From Geodermatophilus poikilotrophus (lineage in GTDB: Bacteria > Actinomycetota > Actinomycetes > Mycobacteriales > Geodermatophilaceae): 64,000 nucleotides of DNA. The stretch lies in NCBI RefSeq assembly GCF_900111455.1, contig NZ_FOIE01000001.1, positions 818,376 to 882,375 on the forward strand, read 5' to 3'. Below are positions 16,564 through 24,813 of this stretch, piece by piece. The notes below the pieces were generated by a model. That model did no database searches and had not been told where the DNA came from. It was given only the letters and a program-made list of their open reading frames with translations. A program made the translations under genes and the position numbers. The number at the start of each line of letters is the position of its first letter. Within the stretch, counting starts at the first letter, position 1.

Positions 16564-19431
16564 TCAGCCGTCGAGATCGAGCACCCGGACGGTGCCGTCG
16601 TTCAGGTTGGTCACGTAGCCGCGTGACCCGTCGGGCAGCACCGCGACCGAGGTCGGGGCGTCGCCGATGGGGATCCTCGCCGTGGTGCTCCAGTCGCCGG
16701 CCGCGATGACCGAGAGCGTGTCCGCGTCGACGCTGGTGACGTAGGCGAACTGTCCGTCGGGCGCCCAGGTGATGTCCTGAGGCCCCGCCTCGACCGGGAT
16801 GCTGGTCACGACCGTGTCCGTGCTCGTGTCGATCACCGTGACCGTGTCGGCGTCGTAGTTGACGTTGGCGACCAACGGCCGAGCAGGGTGCACTGCCACG
16901 CGGTGCGGGCCCGCGTCGACCGGCACCTCCCGGAGCACGGTGTCCGTCGTGGTGTCGAGGACCGTGACGACGTTGGAGGTGTGGTCGGCGACGTAGGCCC
17001 GCGTGCCGTCGAGGGTGAACTCGACGGAGTGCGGCAGAGGCGGCACCGGGATCTCGGTCAGCACCTCGTACGCCCCGGCGTCGATGACCACGACGGTGTC
17101 CGGACCCTCGACGGGTACGAAGACCCGGCCCCCGTCGCGGGTGACCGCGGGTGACCACGGTTTGCCGTCCAGGGGGATGGTCTCGATCATCTTCCACGTC
17201 CGGGTGTCGAGGACGCCGAAGGCCCCGTCCCTGGTGTCCTCGTCGTACAGGCTGAGGTAGGCCGTCCGGCCGTCCGCGGAGAACACCACGAACTGCGGCG
17301 GGCCCACCGGCACGGGGATCGTCCCGGTCACCCGGTCCAGCTCGGTGTCGACCACCGTGATGGTGCGGGCCGCGCGGTTGGCGACGTAGAGCTGGGCCCC
17401 GCTCGGTGAGGCCACCGCGTAGCCGGGTGTCTCGCCCACGGGGATGATCGCGCCGGCCGACGGGATCGGCACGCTCGGGGACACCGGTGGCGGGCCGGAG
17501 CTGGTGGGCGCGGTGGGCCCCGGGGAGGTGGCTTCGGACGCGATCGTCCGGGCCGGGTCGCCTTGCTGGCCCAGCCGCTGTCGGTCGATCGCCACGAACA
17601 CCGCTCCGCCGGCCACCACGACCAGCAGGACGACCGCGATGAGGAGCCACCGGTTCACCGGTGGCGGCTGGGGACCGGGCGCCGGCACGGGCACCTGCCC
17701 CGACGGCGGGGACGGCGGCGGCCTCGAGGACGGCGGCGGCGGTGTCGGCGGCGGCGGTGTCGACGGCGACGGTGTCGACGGCGACGGTGGCGACGGCGAC
17801 GGTGGCGTCGGCGCCGATGCGGACGCCGACGCGGGCGTCCCGTCGGCCGAGCTGTCCCTCGTCGACGTCCGGGGGGCCGTCGGGGTGACCGAGGTGGCGT
17901 CCTCCCGGCCCGGCCTCGCCTTCACCCGGGCCCGCGGCGCCGGGGCCTTGCGGGTCCGAGGAGGCTCTGGAGCGGCGGCCGGCGCGGGGCTCCCGGCTGC
18001 CGTGCCGGCCTGGTCGCCGGATCGACGCCGCTCGCCCGGTCCCCGCCCGGGTGCGGTGGCGTCGTCGGCGCGGTCGTGCTGTCGGTCCCCGACCGTCGGT
18101 CCGGCGTCCTCCCGTGCGGGGTCGTCGGTGGTGACCGGGACGTCCTGCCGTGCCCGTGCTGCCTCGAGGGACCGGGCGGTCCCGGGCGGCTGTCCGGGGT
18201 CCGGCCGCGGGGCCGGGAGCACGCCCGGGGCGGGCTCCGGCGCGATCCCGCGGACGGCCGCCGGAGCGACCTCCGGGGGGACGGGGCCGGCGGGCGCCGC
18301 TCCGGCGGCGTCCGACCGGGGGGCGACGTCGAAGATGCGTCCGTCGGGGGCGCGCAGGTACAGCACCGGCGTGCCCCACTCGACCTGGTTCGGCTGGAGC
18401 CGGATGGCCTTGCGGGCCTCGGCCATCGCCGCGTCGAGCGGGTAGCCGTCGGCGACGGCCTCGTAGAAGCCGCGGGTGAAGACGATGGCGGCCCGGTCGG
18501 TGATCTCGAACTGCATGGCGACCACGGCGGGGATGCCCTGGTAGACCAGGCTCTGCGCGGTCCCCGAGTAGGGGTCCGTGCGGCCGCCCCGGGCGCCCTC
18601 GCACGAGTTGAGCAGGGCCAGGCGCAGGGTGCGGTGGTCGTGCAGGAGGGCGCCGAGGTCGGAGCCGCTGATGGGCTGGGCCCGGCCGGTAGGCCCCTCC
18701 ATGGCCAACTGCCCGTCCCCGAGCTCGCCGTCGTACCGCCCGTGACCGATGTAGTGGAAGACGTGGTGCTGACCCCGCCGCAGCTGGCGCTGCAGCTCGG
18801 TCATGGAGCCGTTCGGGGCCCGTTCGAGCCGGACCCGTCCGGCGTGCTGCAGGTCGTGCAGCGCCTCGTGCAGCCGGGTCCACTCGGCGTCCACGTCCAG
18901 GGGCGGGAAGTCGGAGGGGCTGGCGACCAGCACCAGGACACGCAATGGGGGTTGCACAGGCAGCGGGCGGATCCGCCCGGGGAGGTCGAGGTATCGCACC
19001 AGCGGGGTCCACTCGGACAGCGCCAGGAACCGGCGGGCGTCCCTGTCGTAGAGGTACTCCCAGGGCAGGTCGGCCAGCTCGGGTGAGTCGGTCAGCCGCA
19101 GCCGCACGCGCAGCCCGGCGTCCCGCCCCTCGGCCTGGTCCAGGCTCGCGGTCAGGGCACTACGCACCTGATCGCGGAAGACGGCGTCGAACAGCCGACC
19201 GCCGAAGTCGCGGACCGCGGTGGCCTCCGGTGCGTCCTCGCTGCGGACCAGGTACCGGCGTGGCCGACCGATCCGCAGCAGGAAGTTCTCCAGCTCCAGA
19301 TCGGAGAAGGGCACGGTGACCGGCACCGGGCGGGTCTCGCCCACCGGGGAGTGCAGCACCCGGGCGCGGTAGCTGGTCGCCGACGCCGGTTCGACCAGCA
19401 CGTCGAAGTCCAGGTACGTGCGCTCGGTCAT
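16564..19431 (-). CDS. CHAT protease - proline-rich linker - TM - YVTN beta-propeller protein
   Basis: 955 residues in four parts. Residues about 1-150 form a leader region with ELADLPWEYLYDRDARRFLA. A CHAT (caspase-like) protease spans about 165-360 with the His block HHVFHYIGHGRYDGE (catalytic His about 230) and the Cys block LALLNSCEGARGG (Cys about 277), both intact. A low-complexity Pro/Ser/Thr/Ala linker runs about 365-590. One membrane helix (about 595-616, LLIAVVLLVVVAGGAVF) precedes a seven-blade-like YVTN/YncE propeller (about 660-955) with repeats such as QLYVANRAARTITVVDTELD and RAYVADHTSNVVTVLD. The arrangement predicts a cytoplasmic protease anchored in the membrane with an external sensor. 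The start ATG overlaps the stop of the small upstream gene. Confidence 0.88.
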   Translation of the reverse strand: MTERTYLDFDVLVEPASATSYRARVLHSPVGETRPVPVTVPFSDLELENFLLRIGRPRRYLVRSEDAPEATAVRDFGGRLFDAVFRDQVRSALTASLDQAEGRDAGLRVRLRLTDSPELADLPWEYLYDRDARRFLALSEWTPLVRYLDLPGRIRPLPVQPPLRVLVLVASPSDFPPLDVDAEWTRLHEALHDLQHAGRVRLERAPNGSMTELQRQLRRGQHHVFHYIGHGRYDGELGDGQLAMEGPTGRAQPISGSDLGALLHDHRTLRLALLNSCEGARGGRTDPYSGTAQSLVYQGIPAVVAMQFEITDRAAIVFTRGFYEAVADGYPLDAAMAEARKAIRLQPNQVEWGTPVLYLRAPDGRIFDVAPRSDAAGAAPAGPVPPEVAPAAVRGIAPEPAPGVLPAPRPDPGQPPGTARSLEAARARQDVPVTTDDPAREDAGPTVGDRQHDRADDATAPGRGPGERRRSGDQAGTAAGSPAPAAAPEPPRTRKAPAPRARVKARPGREDATSVTPTAPRTSTRDSSADGTPASASASAPTPPSPSPPSPSTPSPSTPPPPTPPPPSSRPPPSPPSGQVPVPAPGPQPPPVNRWLLIAVVLLVVVAGGAVFVAIDRQRLGQQGDPARTIASEATSPGPTAPTSSGPPPVSPSVPIPSAGAIIPVGETPGYAVASPSGAQLYVANRAARTITVVDTELDRVTGTIPVPVGPPQFVVFSADGRTAYLSLYDEDTRDGAFGVLDTRTWKMIETIPLDGKPWSPAVTRDGGRVFVPVEGPDTVVVIDAGAYEVLTEIPVPPLPHSVEFTLDGTRAYVADHTSNVVTVLDTTTDTVLREVPVDAGPHRVAVHPARPLVANVNYDADTVTVIDTSTDTVVTSIPVEAGPQDITWAPDGQFAYVTSVDADTLSVIAAGDWSTTARIPIGDAPTSVAVLPDGSRGYVTNLNDGTVRVLDLDG

Positions 19432-19844
19432 CAGGGCGCCCCGGTCGTCGGGTCGCCCCGGCCGGACTCGGCCGGGGCGGGGCCCTGCCCGGCTGCCCGA
19501 CCGGGTCGCCAGGTCATCGACACCGTGAAGTTGCCCGTGGAGCTGGCGCCGGCCACGAAGGCCCCCACCTCGGCGCTGAGCTCGATCCCGAAGTCGACCG
19601 TGATCTCCTCGGGGCTCTCCGCGACCGACCGCAGCCGGCGCACGAGCGCCTGCACGGCCGGCTGCACCCGACCGACGGCCTGCTCGAAGCTCTGCTGCGC
19701 CTGCAGCACCACCCGCTCGTCCCGGTCCCCCCACCCGCGGGTGACCTCACCGCCGTCGTGCCCGCCGGTCGCGGCGCCGTCCTCGGCGTGCACCAGCACG
19801 GTGCCGCCGCCCTCCAGCGGGAACTCCACGAGCCGCTTCGCCAT
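19431..19844 (-). CDS. CU044_2847/Trypco1-type protein, partner of the CHAT protease
   Basis: 137 residues beginning MAKRLVEFPLEGGGTVLVH, the recognisable start of the CU044_2847 family, a short domain found next to trypsin-like or CHAT protease genes in predicted actinobacterial conflict or signalling systems (Trypco1). The core has QSFEQAVGRVQPAVQALVRR and EITVDFGIELSAEVGAFVAG, ending in a beta-rich SSTGNFTVSMTW and a flexible Pro/Ala tail. Its stop codon overlaps the ATG of the CHAT gene by one base (TGATG), so the two are translationally coupled. A longer reading from 19967 is rejected because the extra residues are Arg/Pro-rich and the ATG at 19844 begins the conserved block. Biochemical role unknown. 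Confidence 0.82.
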   Translation of the reverse strand: MAKRLVEFPLEGGGTVLVHAEDGAATGGHDGGEVTRGWGDRDERVVLQAQQSFEQAVGRVQPAVQALVRRLRSVAESPEEITVDFGIELSAEVGAFVAGASSTGNFTVSMTWRPGRAAGQGPAPAESGRGDPTTGAP

Positions 19845-20141
19845 GACCGATCCCCCATCCGCGAGCCGGGACACCGTCGTCCCGGTTCGGATGAGCTCCG
19901 GAGGAGCGCTCCTGATACCCCGCCGCGGGAGCCGGGCCGTGTGTCCGGCGTGCGCGGTGCCGCCCACGGACGCCCACCTCAGGCGCGGCCATGGACCGCC
20001 ACGTCTCCCCCTCCGGACCGCATCCGTCCGAAATGACGCACCGGCGACGCTAGGGAGGTCGCCGGTGGCCGTCCAGGGGAATGCGTGCGTGGGGATCGCC
20101 GGATGACCGCGGGCCTCGACGGGCCTGCGTGGACCGAGGCC
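19845..20141. other. Gap upstream of the CHAT operon
   Basis: About 300 bases holding the presumed promoter of the CHAT operon and, at its far side, the hairpin at 20039-20067. I found no convincing -35/-10 pair, no operator-like palindrome and no additional gene. Confidence 0.5.
20039..20067 (-). terminator. Hairpin after the SGNH hydrolase gene
   Basis: Ten-base perfect arms caccggcgac / gtcgccggtg with a nine-base loop, 75 bases below the stop codon. Confidence 0.55.
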
Positions 20142-20765
20142 TCAGGCGGCGGCGCCGTCCCGGCGGGCGTGGGCGGCGGCGACGACGTGCGGGACCAGCG
20201 CCTGGGCGATGTGCGCGTAGCCGGCCGACGACGGGTGGAAGCGGTCGGCGGAGAAGAGCGCCGGGTCGGTGCCGAAGGCGGCCGCAACGGCTTCGGGGAC
20301 GGCGGCCACCATCGCGCCGTTCGCGCGGGCGACCGCGGCCTGCTGGCGCTGCAGCGTCGCCGAGGCGACCTGGACCAGCGGCCGCAGCGCCGGGGGCACC
20401 CACGGCACCGTCGACATGTCCGGCGCCGGGACGACGACCACGTCGGTGCCGGCGGCGCGCAGGTCGGCCAGCGCGCTCGAGAGCGCCGCGGCCGACTGGG
20501 CCGGGGGCACCAGCCGCGCCAGGTCGTTGGCGCCGACCACCACCACGGCGAGGTCCACGCCGAGCGGCGCGGCCCGGCGGACCTGCGCGGCCAGGTCGCG
20601 CGACACCGCCCCCGGGACGGCCAGCACGGACAGTTCGACGTCGTAGCCGGCGTCGGTCAGGGCCGCGGCCAGCCGCGGGCCGAGGGCGTCGCGGGGGCCG
20701 GCCGCGCCGGAGCCGTACGCGAGGGAATCACCGATCAGGGCGAGGCGGAGAGACGTGCGGGTCAC
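20142..20765 (-). CDS. SGNH/GDSL-type esterase
   Basis: 207 residues. Block I is [13 protein letters not shown] with the nucleophilic Ser, block III is [11 protein letters not shown] with the oxyanion Asn, and block V is [15 protein letters not shown] with the Asp-x-x-His pair, so all catalytic residues of the SGNH family are present. No signal peptide is apparent, so it is likely cytoplasmic; the substrate (acyl ester or carbohydrate ester) is not predictable. The GTG start at 20765 precedes [13 protein letters not shown] directly, leaving no room for a leader. It reads in the same direction as the FabG-like gene upstream but is separated from it by a strong hairpin. Confidence 0.88.
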   Translation of the reverse strand: MTRTSLRLALIGDSLAYGSGAAGPRDALGPRLAAALTDAGYDVELSVLAVPGAVSRDLAAQVRRAAPLGVDLAVVVVGANDLARLVPPAQSAAALSSALADLRAAGTDVVVVPAPDMSTVPWVPPALRPLVQVASATLQRQQAAVARANGAMVAAVPEAVAAAFGTDPALFSADRFHPSSAGYAHIAQALVPHVVAAAHARRDGAAA

Positions 20766-20815
20766 GGTTCGTACAACACCGGCGCACGCACCGCCATGCC
20801 CGGCCCGCAGACGCC

Positions 20816-20853
20816 ACAGGGCCCGGCCGGGTGTGCTCCCGGCCGGGCCCTGT
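20816..20853 (-). terminator. Strong hairpin terminator, 16-base stem
   Basis: acagggcccggccggg pairs perfectly with 20838-20853 around a six-base loop, between the FabG-like gene and the SGNH hydrolase gene. Confidence 0.8.
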
Positions 20854-20869
20854 CGCGTCTCAGCCCCCC

Positions 20870-20965
20870 CTGCAGGTCCCCACCGCGAGCCTGGGAACGT
20901 GCTGGAACGGCCACCCTCCCGGGTCCCGCGCCGAGCGCGCGAGGCGTGGGGAAGGGTGGTCCTTC
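20870..20965. repeat. Intergenic repeat family B, single copy
   Basis: gaacgtgctggaacggccac, cgcgccgagc and gcgaggcgtggggaagggtg repeat in the same order as at 481-556. The copy abuts the stop codon of the FabG-like gene, as the first copy abuts the transglycosylase stop codon. Confidence 0.65.
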
Positions 20966-20966
20966 C

Positions 20967-21737
20967 TCAGGCCTTCGGGCCGCCGGCGGCGTAGACCACC
21001 TGGCCGGACACGAAGCCCGCACCCTCGCTCGCGAAGAACGACGCCAGGTGCGCGATGTCCTCGGGCTGGCCGACTCGCTGCACCGGGATCTCCTTGGCGG
21101 CGTAGGCGATGAAGTCCTCGAACGCGACGCCCATCCGGGCCGCGGTCGCCTTGGTCATCTCGGTCTGGATGAAGCCGGGCGCGATCGCGTTGGCGGTGAC
21201 GCCGAACTTGCCGAGCTCGATCGCCAGGGTCTTGGTGAAGCCCTGCAGACCCGCCTTGGCCGTCGAGTAGTTGGCCTGGCCGCGGTTGCCCAGCGCCGAG
21301 GTGCTGGAGAGGTTGACGATCCGGCCCCAGCAGGCCTCGATCATGTGCTTCTGCACCGCGCGGGTCATGAGGAAGGCGCCGCGCAGGTGCACGTTCATGA
21401 TCGTGTCCCAGTCGGCCTCGGTCATCTTGAACAGCATGTTGTCGCGGATGACGCCGGCGTTGTTGACCAACACCGTCGGGGCGCCCAGCTCGGCGGCGAC
21501 GCGGCTGACCGCGGCCTCGACCTGCTCGGCGTCGCTGACGTCGGCGCCCACGGCCAGCGCGCGACCGCCGGCGGCCTCGATGGCCTCCACGGTCGCCTTG
21601 CCCGCGGCCTCCTCCAGGTCGAGCACGCCCACGGCGAACCCGTCCTGCGCCAGCCGCTTGGCGACGGCCGCACCGATGCCACGCGCGGCTCCGGTGACGA
21701 TCGCCACGCGGGTGGCGGTGCTGTTCGACTCGCTCAT
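20967..21737 (-). CDS. SDR 3-oxoacyl-ACP reductase-like protein
   Basis: 256 residues with a classical short-chain dehydrogenase fold: NADP-binding TGAARGIGAAVAKRL, VLVNNAGV, catalytic Ser in NLSSTSALGNRGQ, and Tyr/Lys in ANYSTAKAG. The block VNVHLRGAF-type MNVHLRGAFLMTRAVQKHM and the C-terminal FVSGQVVYAAGGPK fit FabG-like enzymes that reduce 3-oxoacyl thioesters, possibly acyl-CoA rather than acyl-ACP since a second FabG next to inhA is present at 51543. Monocistronic, ending at repeat family B and a strong terminator. The ATG at 21737 has GAGAGGGAC-like purines upstream. Confidence 0.85.
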   Translation of the reverse strand: MSESNSTATRVAIVTGAARGIGAAVAKRLAQDGFAVGVLDLEEAAGKATVEAIEAAGGRALAVGADVSDAEQVEAAVSRVAAELGAPTVLVNNAGVIRDNMLFKMTEADWDTIMNVHLRGAFLMTRAVQKHMIEACWGRIVNLSSTSALGNRGQANYSTAKAGLQGFTKTLAIELGKFGVTANAIAPGFIQTEMTKATAARMGVAFEDFIAYAAKEIPVQRVGQPEDIAHLASFFASEGAGFVSGQVVYAAGGPKA

Positions 21738-21845
21738 GTGTTCGTCCCTCTCCGATGTCTGCGCCGTCCGGTGCGCTGGACCACACCGTACGGACCGGCT
21801 ACGCGAGGCTACCGGCCGGTAGCGCGGTGGTGGCGGAGGCGCGGG

Positions 21846-22265
21846 TCAGGGCCAGGTGCTGGCGACGACGATGCCCGCGACGGAGAGCTGGACGGCGGCC
21901 AGGACCAGGCTCGCCGGGTGGAAGCTCACCTCGGTGACGTGCCGGCCCAGCTTGCCCGGGGTGAGCAGGTCGAGCACCAGGAACGCGACCGCCTGCAGCA
22001 CCACCCCGAGCACGCCGAACACGACGGTGTACAGCAGCGCCTCGCCGAACCCGCTGGTGGCGTTGTTCCAGATGGCGCTGAAGATGACCAGCCCCTGGGC
22101 GAGGAACCCGGCGGCGAGCACGATGCCGGCGTTGACCGACCGCTCCTCGTGGATCTGCCGGCCGAGGTGGCCGGGGGTGAGCAGGTCGAGCACGAGGAAG
22201 CCGAGGGTCAGCAGCACGATGCCGACCCCGGTGTAGGCGACGGCGTAACCGATGCTGGCCAGCAC
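21846..22265 (-). CDS. DUF350 membrane protein with internal duplication
   Basis: 139 residues with four hydrophobic helices. The two halves are visibly homologous: GFLVLDLLTPGHLGRQI in the first and AFLVLDLLTPGKLGRHV in the second, each after a helix pair, which is the DUF350 arrangement. The protein is expected to be an integral inner-membrane protein of unknown function. The GTG at 22265 follows GGAGG at a good distance. Neighbours on the same strand are unrelated. Confidence 0.85.
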   Translation of the reverse strand: MLASIGYAVAYTGVGIVLLTLGFLVLDLLTPGHLGRQIHEERSVNAGIVLAAGFLAQGLVIFSAIWNNATSGFGEALLYTVVFGVLGVVLQAVAFLVLDLLTPGKLGRHVTEVSFHPASLVLAAVQLSVAGIVVASTWP

Positions 22266-22374
22266 GAGGGACCTCCGGGGGGACGCGGGACGGGCGGACG
22301 CCGGACGTGTCTACCGCACCGGCGTCCCCCGGCCTGCCCCGGCGTGCCGGATGCCCGCGCTGGTCAGCCGATGG

Positions 22375-22436
22375 TGACGCCCGCCGGCTCCCGCTCGCTG
22401 CGGTGCTCCTCGCGACCGTCAGCCGGCGGCGACCAC
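22375..22436. repeat. Repeat family C, copy 1
   Basis: gccggctcccgctcgctgcg, gtgctcctcgc and cgtcagccggcggc recur at 25352-25436. In both places the block includes the stop codon and last residues (V-A-A-G) of a minus-strand gene. Confidence 0.5.
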
Positions 22437-22823
22437 GTCCACCCGGTCGAAGCCCTCCGCCGCCGACGGCGGCACGAACCGTGCTGCCGTGCCGTACAAC
22501 CCGGCCAGCGGCACCCGGGCCCGCCCCTCCCGCGCGTCGTTGCGCGCGGCGCAGACGGGGACCGGCGTGTCCAGCCACACCGCCCGGACGCCGACGCCGG
22601 CCGCGCGGGCCGCCGCGACCAGCGGCGCCCGGTCCTCCGGTGCGGGGTTGGTGTTGTCGACCACGACGCTGCGGCCCTCGGCCAGCAGTTTGGCGACCAC
22701 CCGCCGCTGCCGGGCCTCGCGGCGGCGGGCGTTGGGCCAGTGGTCCTTGCTCACGACGGTGTGCGTCGCGGCCAGGTGCTCACGCACCCAGGTCGACTTC
22801 CCGCTGCCCTGCAGGCCGGCCAT
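22419..22823 (-). CDS. P-loop ATP-binding protein, polynucleotide-kinase-like
   Basis: About 134 residues. A Walker A motif GLQGSGKST sits at the very start, followed by SKDHWPNARRREARQR, the Walker-B-like strand SVVVDNTNPAPEDRAPLVAA and a lid-like RNDAREGRARVP. This pattern matches small AAA/PNK-like kinases (T4 Pnk, zeta-like) that phosphorylate nucleic-acid ends or small molecules; the substrate is unknown. The start is uncertain: the first strand (ELVVMAGL) should begin before the ATG at 22823, but no standard start codon lies closer than the repeat-derived frame beginning at 22976. GGAG nine bases before 22823 supports it. Confidence 0.65.
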   Translation of the reverse strand: MAGLQGSGKSTWVREHLAATHTVVSKDHWPNARRREARQRRVVAKLLAEGRSVVVDNTNPAPEDRAPLVAAARAAGVGVRAVWLDTPVPVCAARNDAREGRARVPLAGLYGTAARFVPPSAAEGFDRVDVVAAG

Positions 22824-22849
22824 GACGACCAGCTCCGGTCGACCCGGGA

Positions 22850-22995
22850 CCGGAGCCCTGCTGCCGGGGCCCGGCGCGGCCCCGTCCCGGGCCTGCCCCG
22901 TCCAGGGGCTCGCCGCGGCCCCGTCCCGGGTGCCGCCCTGAGCGTGCGAAGGGTGGGGGGGACGGGGTCCTCCCACGGGGAGGGGCAGGGGTCCC
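22850..22995. repeat. Intergenic repeat family A, copy 3
   Basis: Minus-strand order gaggaccccgtcccccccac, cgcacgctcagggcggcacc, cgggacggggccgcggcg and agcccctggacggggc. It directly follows the stop codon of the 87-residue gene at 22999 and runs up to the start of the kinase gene. Confidence 0.65.
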
Positions 22996-22998
22996 CGC

Positions 22999-23262
22999 TC
23001 AGGCGGTCTGGCGCAGCGGCGTCACGTCGGCGTCGTCGTCCAGCGCGAGCCGGGGCGCCGGGTGCTCGACGAGCGCCAGGACCCGGCCGGCCATGAACCG
23101 GGCGGTGCGGACGGCGGTGCCGCCCCGGGTGGTCTCGGTGACCTCCACCAGCCCGCGGCCGTGGCTCACGTCCACCCGCCGCCCGGCGCGGGTGGCCTCG
23201 ATCTCGTAGGTGCGGGTGTCCCCGCCGGCGTCGATGACGATCTCGACACGGTCGCCCTTCAT
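22999..23262 (-). CDS. Small protein of unknown function
   Basis: 87 residues, not recognised. The N-terminal half (MKGDRVEIVIDAGGDTRTYE, then VDVSHGRGLVEVTE) is predicted to be beta-strand-rich and the C terminus is acidic. The ATG at 23262 follows CTGGAGGAC, a strong ribosome site, and codon use matches its neighbours, so I consider it a real gene. A longer reading begins upstream in non-conserved Arg-rich sequence and is not favoured. Confidence 0.6.
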   Translation of the reverse strand: MKGDRVEIVIDAGGDTRTYEIEATRAGRRVDVSHGRGLVEVTETTRGGTAVRTARFMAGRVLALVEHPAPRLALDDDADVTPLRQTA

Positions 23263-23350
23263 CGCGTCCTCCAGACGTCGCGCCGGGCGACGTGCCCGAC
23301 ATGGGGACAACGTCCTCCTGGGGTACGACATTCCGGGCTGACCTGCGGTT

Positions 23351-24670
23351 TCAGTCCTCCGACGGGCGCCGGTGCGGCCGCGGGACGTGTAGCGCGCGGA
23401 CCGAGGCGAGGGCCGCGCGGCGGGCGTTCGCGCGCTGCCGGGCCCGGCTGGTCCGGGGGGCTCTGGGCTCCTCGCGCAGCAGCGCGTCGAGCCAGTGCCC
23501 GCGGGGGTCGACGTCCACGAGCAGCGCCTTGAGCAGCAGGGTCAGCGGGATGGCCAGCAGCGCCCCCAGCGCGCCGAGCACCCAGCCCCAGAAGAGCAGT
23601 GCCACGAAGGTGACCGTCATCGACAGCCCCACCGAGTCACCGACGAACCGCGGCTGGATCAGCGTCTGGACGACGAAGTTGAGCAGCGCGTAGACCGCGA
23701 CGACCGTCCAGAACTCGGTCCAGCCGCCGTCGAGCAGTGCCAGGATCGCCGGGGGCACCAGACCCAGCACGAACCCGATGTTGGGCACGTAGTTGGTGAC
23801 GAAGGACAGCAGCCCCCACACCACCGGCAGCGGGATGCCGATGATCGCCAGCGCGATGCCGTCGCCGACGGCCACGACACCGCCGAACACCGTGCTGACC
23901 CAGAGGTAGCTGCGGGTGCCGCGGGCGAACAGGCCGAGCGCGATCGGCAGGTGCGGCCGGTCGGCGGCGACCAGCGCCAACCGCCGGCCGAACCCGCCGG
24001 ACTCGATGGAGAGGAACACCAGCGCCGCCAGCAGCAGGACCAGCGTGGAGGCGGCGTCGGTGGCCCGGGACAGCACACCGGTGGCCACGCCCACCAGCTG
24101 GCTGTAGTCGAACTGCGCCACCAGGTCCGAGAGCTGGCCGGAGACGATGCCGCGGTCGTTGAGGTCGGCGACGACCGAGGCGATGAGCGCCTCCGCCTCG
24201 CCGGCGTAGTTGGGCAGCAGTGCCGCGAACTGGGCGATCGAGACCACCAGGAGGGCGACGAAGCCCAGCAGGACGGTCCAGACCAGTAGGAGCAGCACCG
24301 TGGCGCTGGCCCACCGCGGCCAACCGTGCCGCTGCAGGAAGCGCTGCACCGGCGTGAGGGCGATCACCACGACCAGGGCCAGCAGCACCGGACCGACCAG
24401 CCAGGCGATCGAGCGCACCCCGGCGATCGCGATCGTCGCGGTGGCGGCACCGATCAGCAGCACCATCCAGCGCGGCATGCCGCCGGTCGGCGGCCCCAGC
24501 GCGACCTCGGGCAGGACGTCGGCCTGGGTCTCCGTGACCGCGGCGGCGTCCGCCGCGGCCTGGGCCTGGACGGCCGCGGTCTGCACCTCCGCGGCGGCGG
24601 CCGGCGGCACGCCAGTGGCCCCGCTGGTCACCGGGAGGTCGTTCCGCGGGACACCCCGCTGCGCGGTCAC
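23351..24670 (-). CDS. AI-2E family (PerM-like) permease 1
   Basis: 439 residues with about eight hydrophobic helices. Characteristic blocks are GPVLLALVVVIALTPVQRFL, the large soluble loop ending DYSQLVG, and the C-terminal SFVTNYVPNIGFVLGLVPPA and IQPRFVGDSVGLSMTVTF. Family members are putative exporters or antiporters; signal export is not implied by the name. The GTG at 24670 follows GAGGAA. An Ala/Gln-rich cytoplasmic leader of about 60 residues and a basic C-terminal tail are specific to this copy. A second family member is encoded at 28127. Confidence 0.87.
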   Translation of the reverse strand: MTAQRGVPRNDLPVTSGATGVPPAAAAEVQTAAVQAQAAADAAAVTETQADVLPEVALGPPTGGMPRWMVLLIGAATATIAIAGVRSIAWLVGPVLLALVVVIALTPVQRFLQRHGWPRWASATVLLLLVWTVLLGFVALLVVSIAQFAALLPNYAGEAEALIASVVADLNDRGIVSGQLSDLVAQFDYSQLVGVATGVLSRATDAASTLVLLLAALVFLSIESGGFGRRLALVAADRPHLPIALGLFARGTRSYLWVSTVFGGVVAVGDGIALAIIGIPLPVVWGLLSFVTNYVPNIGFVLGLVPPAILALLDGGWTEFWTVVAVYALLNFVVQTLIQPRFVGDSVGLSMTVTFVALLFWGWVLGALGALLAIPLTLLLKALLVDVDPRGHWLDALLREEPRAPRTSRARQRANARRAALASVRALHVPRPHRRPSED

Positions 24671-24813
24671 CGTCGGATTCCTCAGCCCGCGGCCCGGGCC
24701 GGCGAGCCGGCGGTGGCGGCGCCGGGCGGCGCCGGGTGGGTTACGACCACGTGCCCTCCTCTGCAGAACGCCGGGCTCACGGGCTGCCACCCTCGCACGC
24801 CCGGCCGGCCGGC

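Noticed and set aside
22999..23331. 110-residue version of the small unknown protein
   Set aside because: ATG at 23262 has a strong GGAGG; upstream residues are Arg-rich and have no site.
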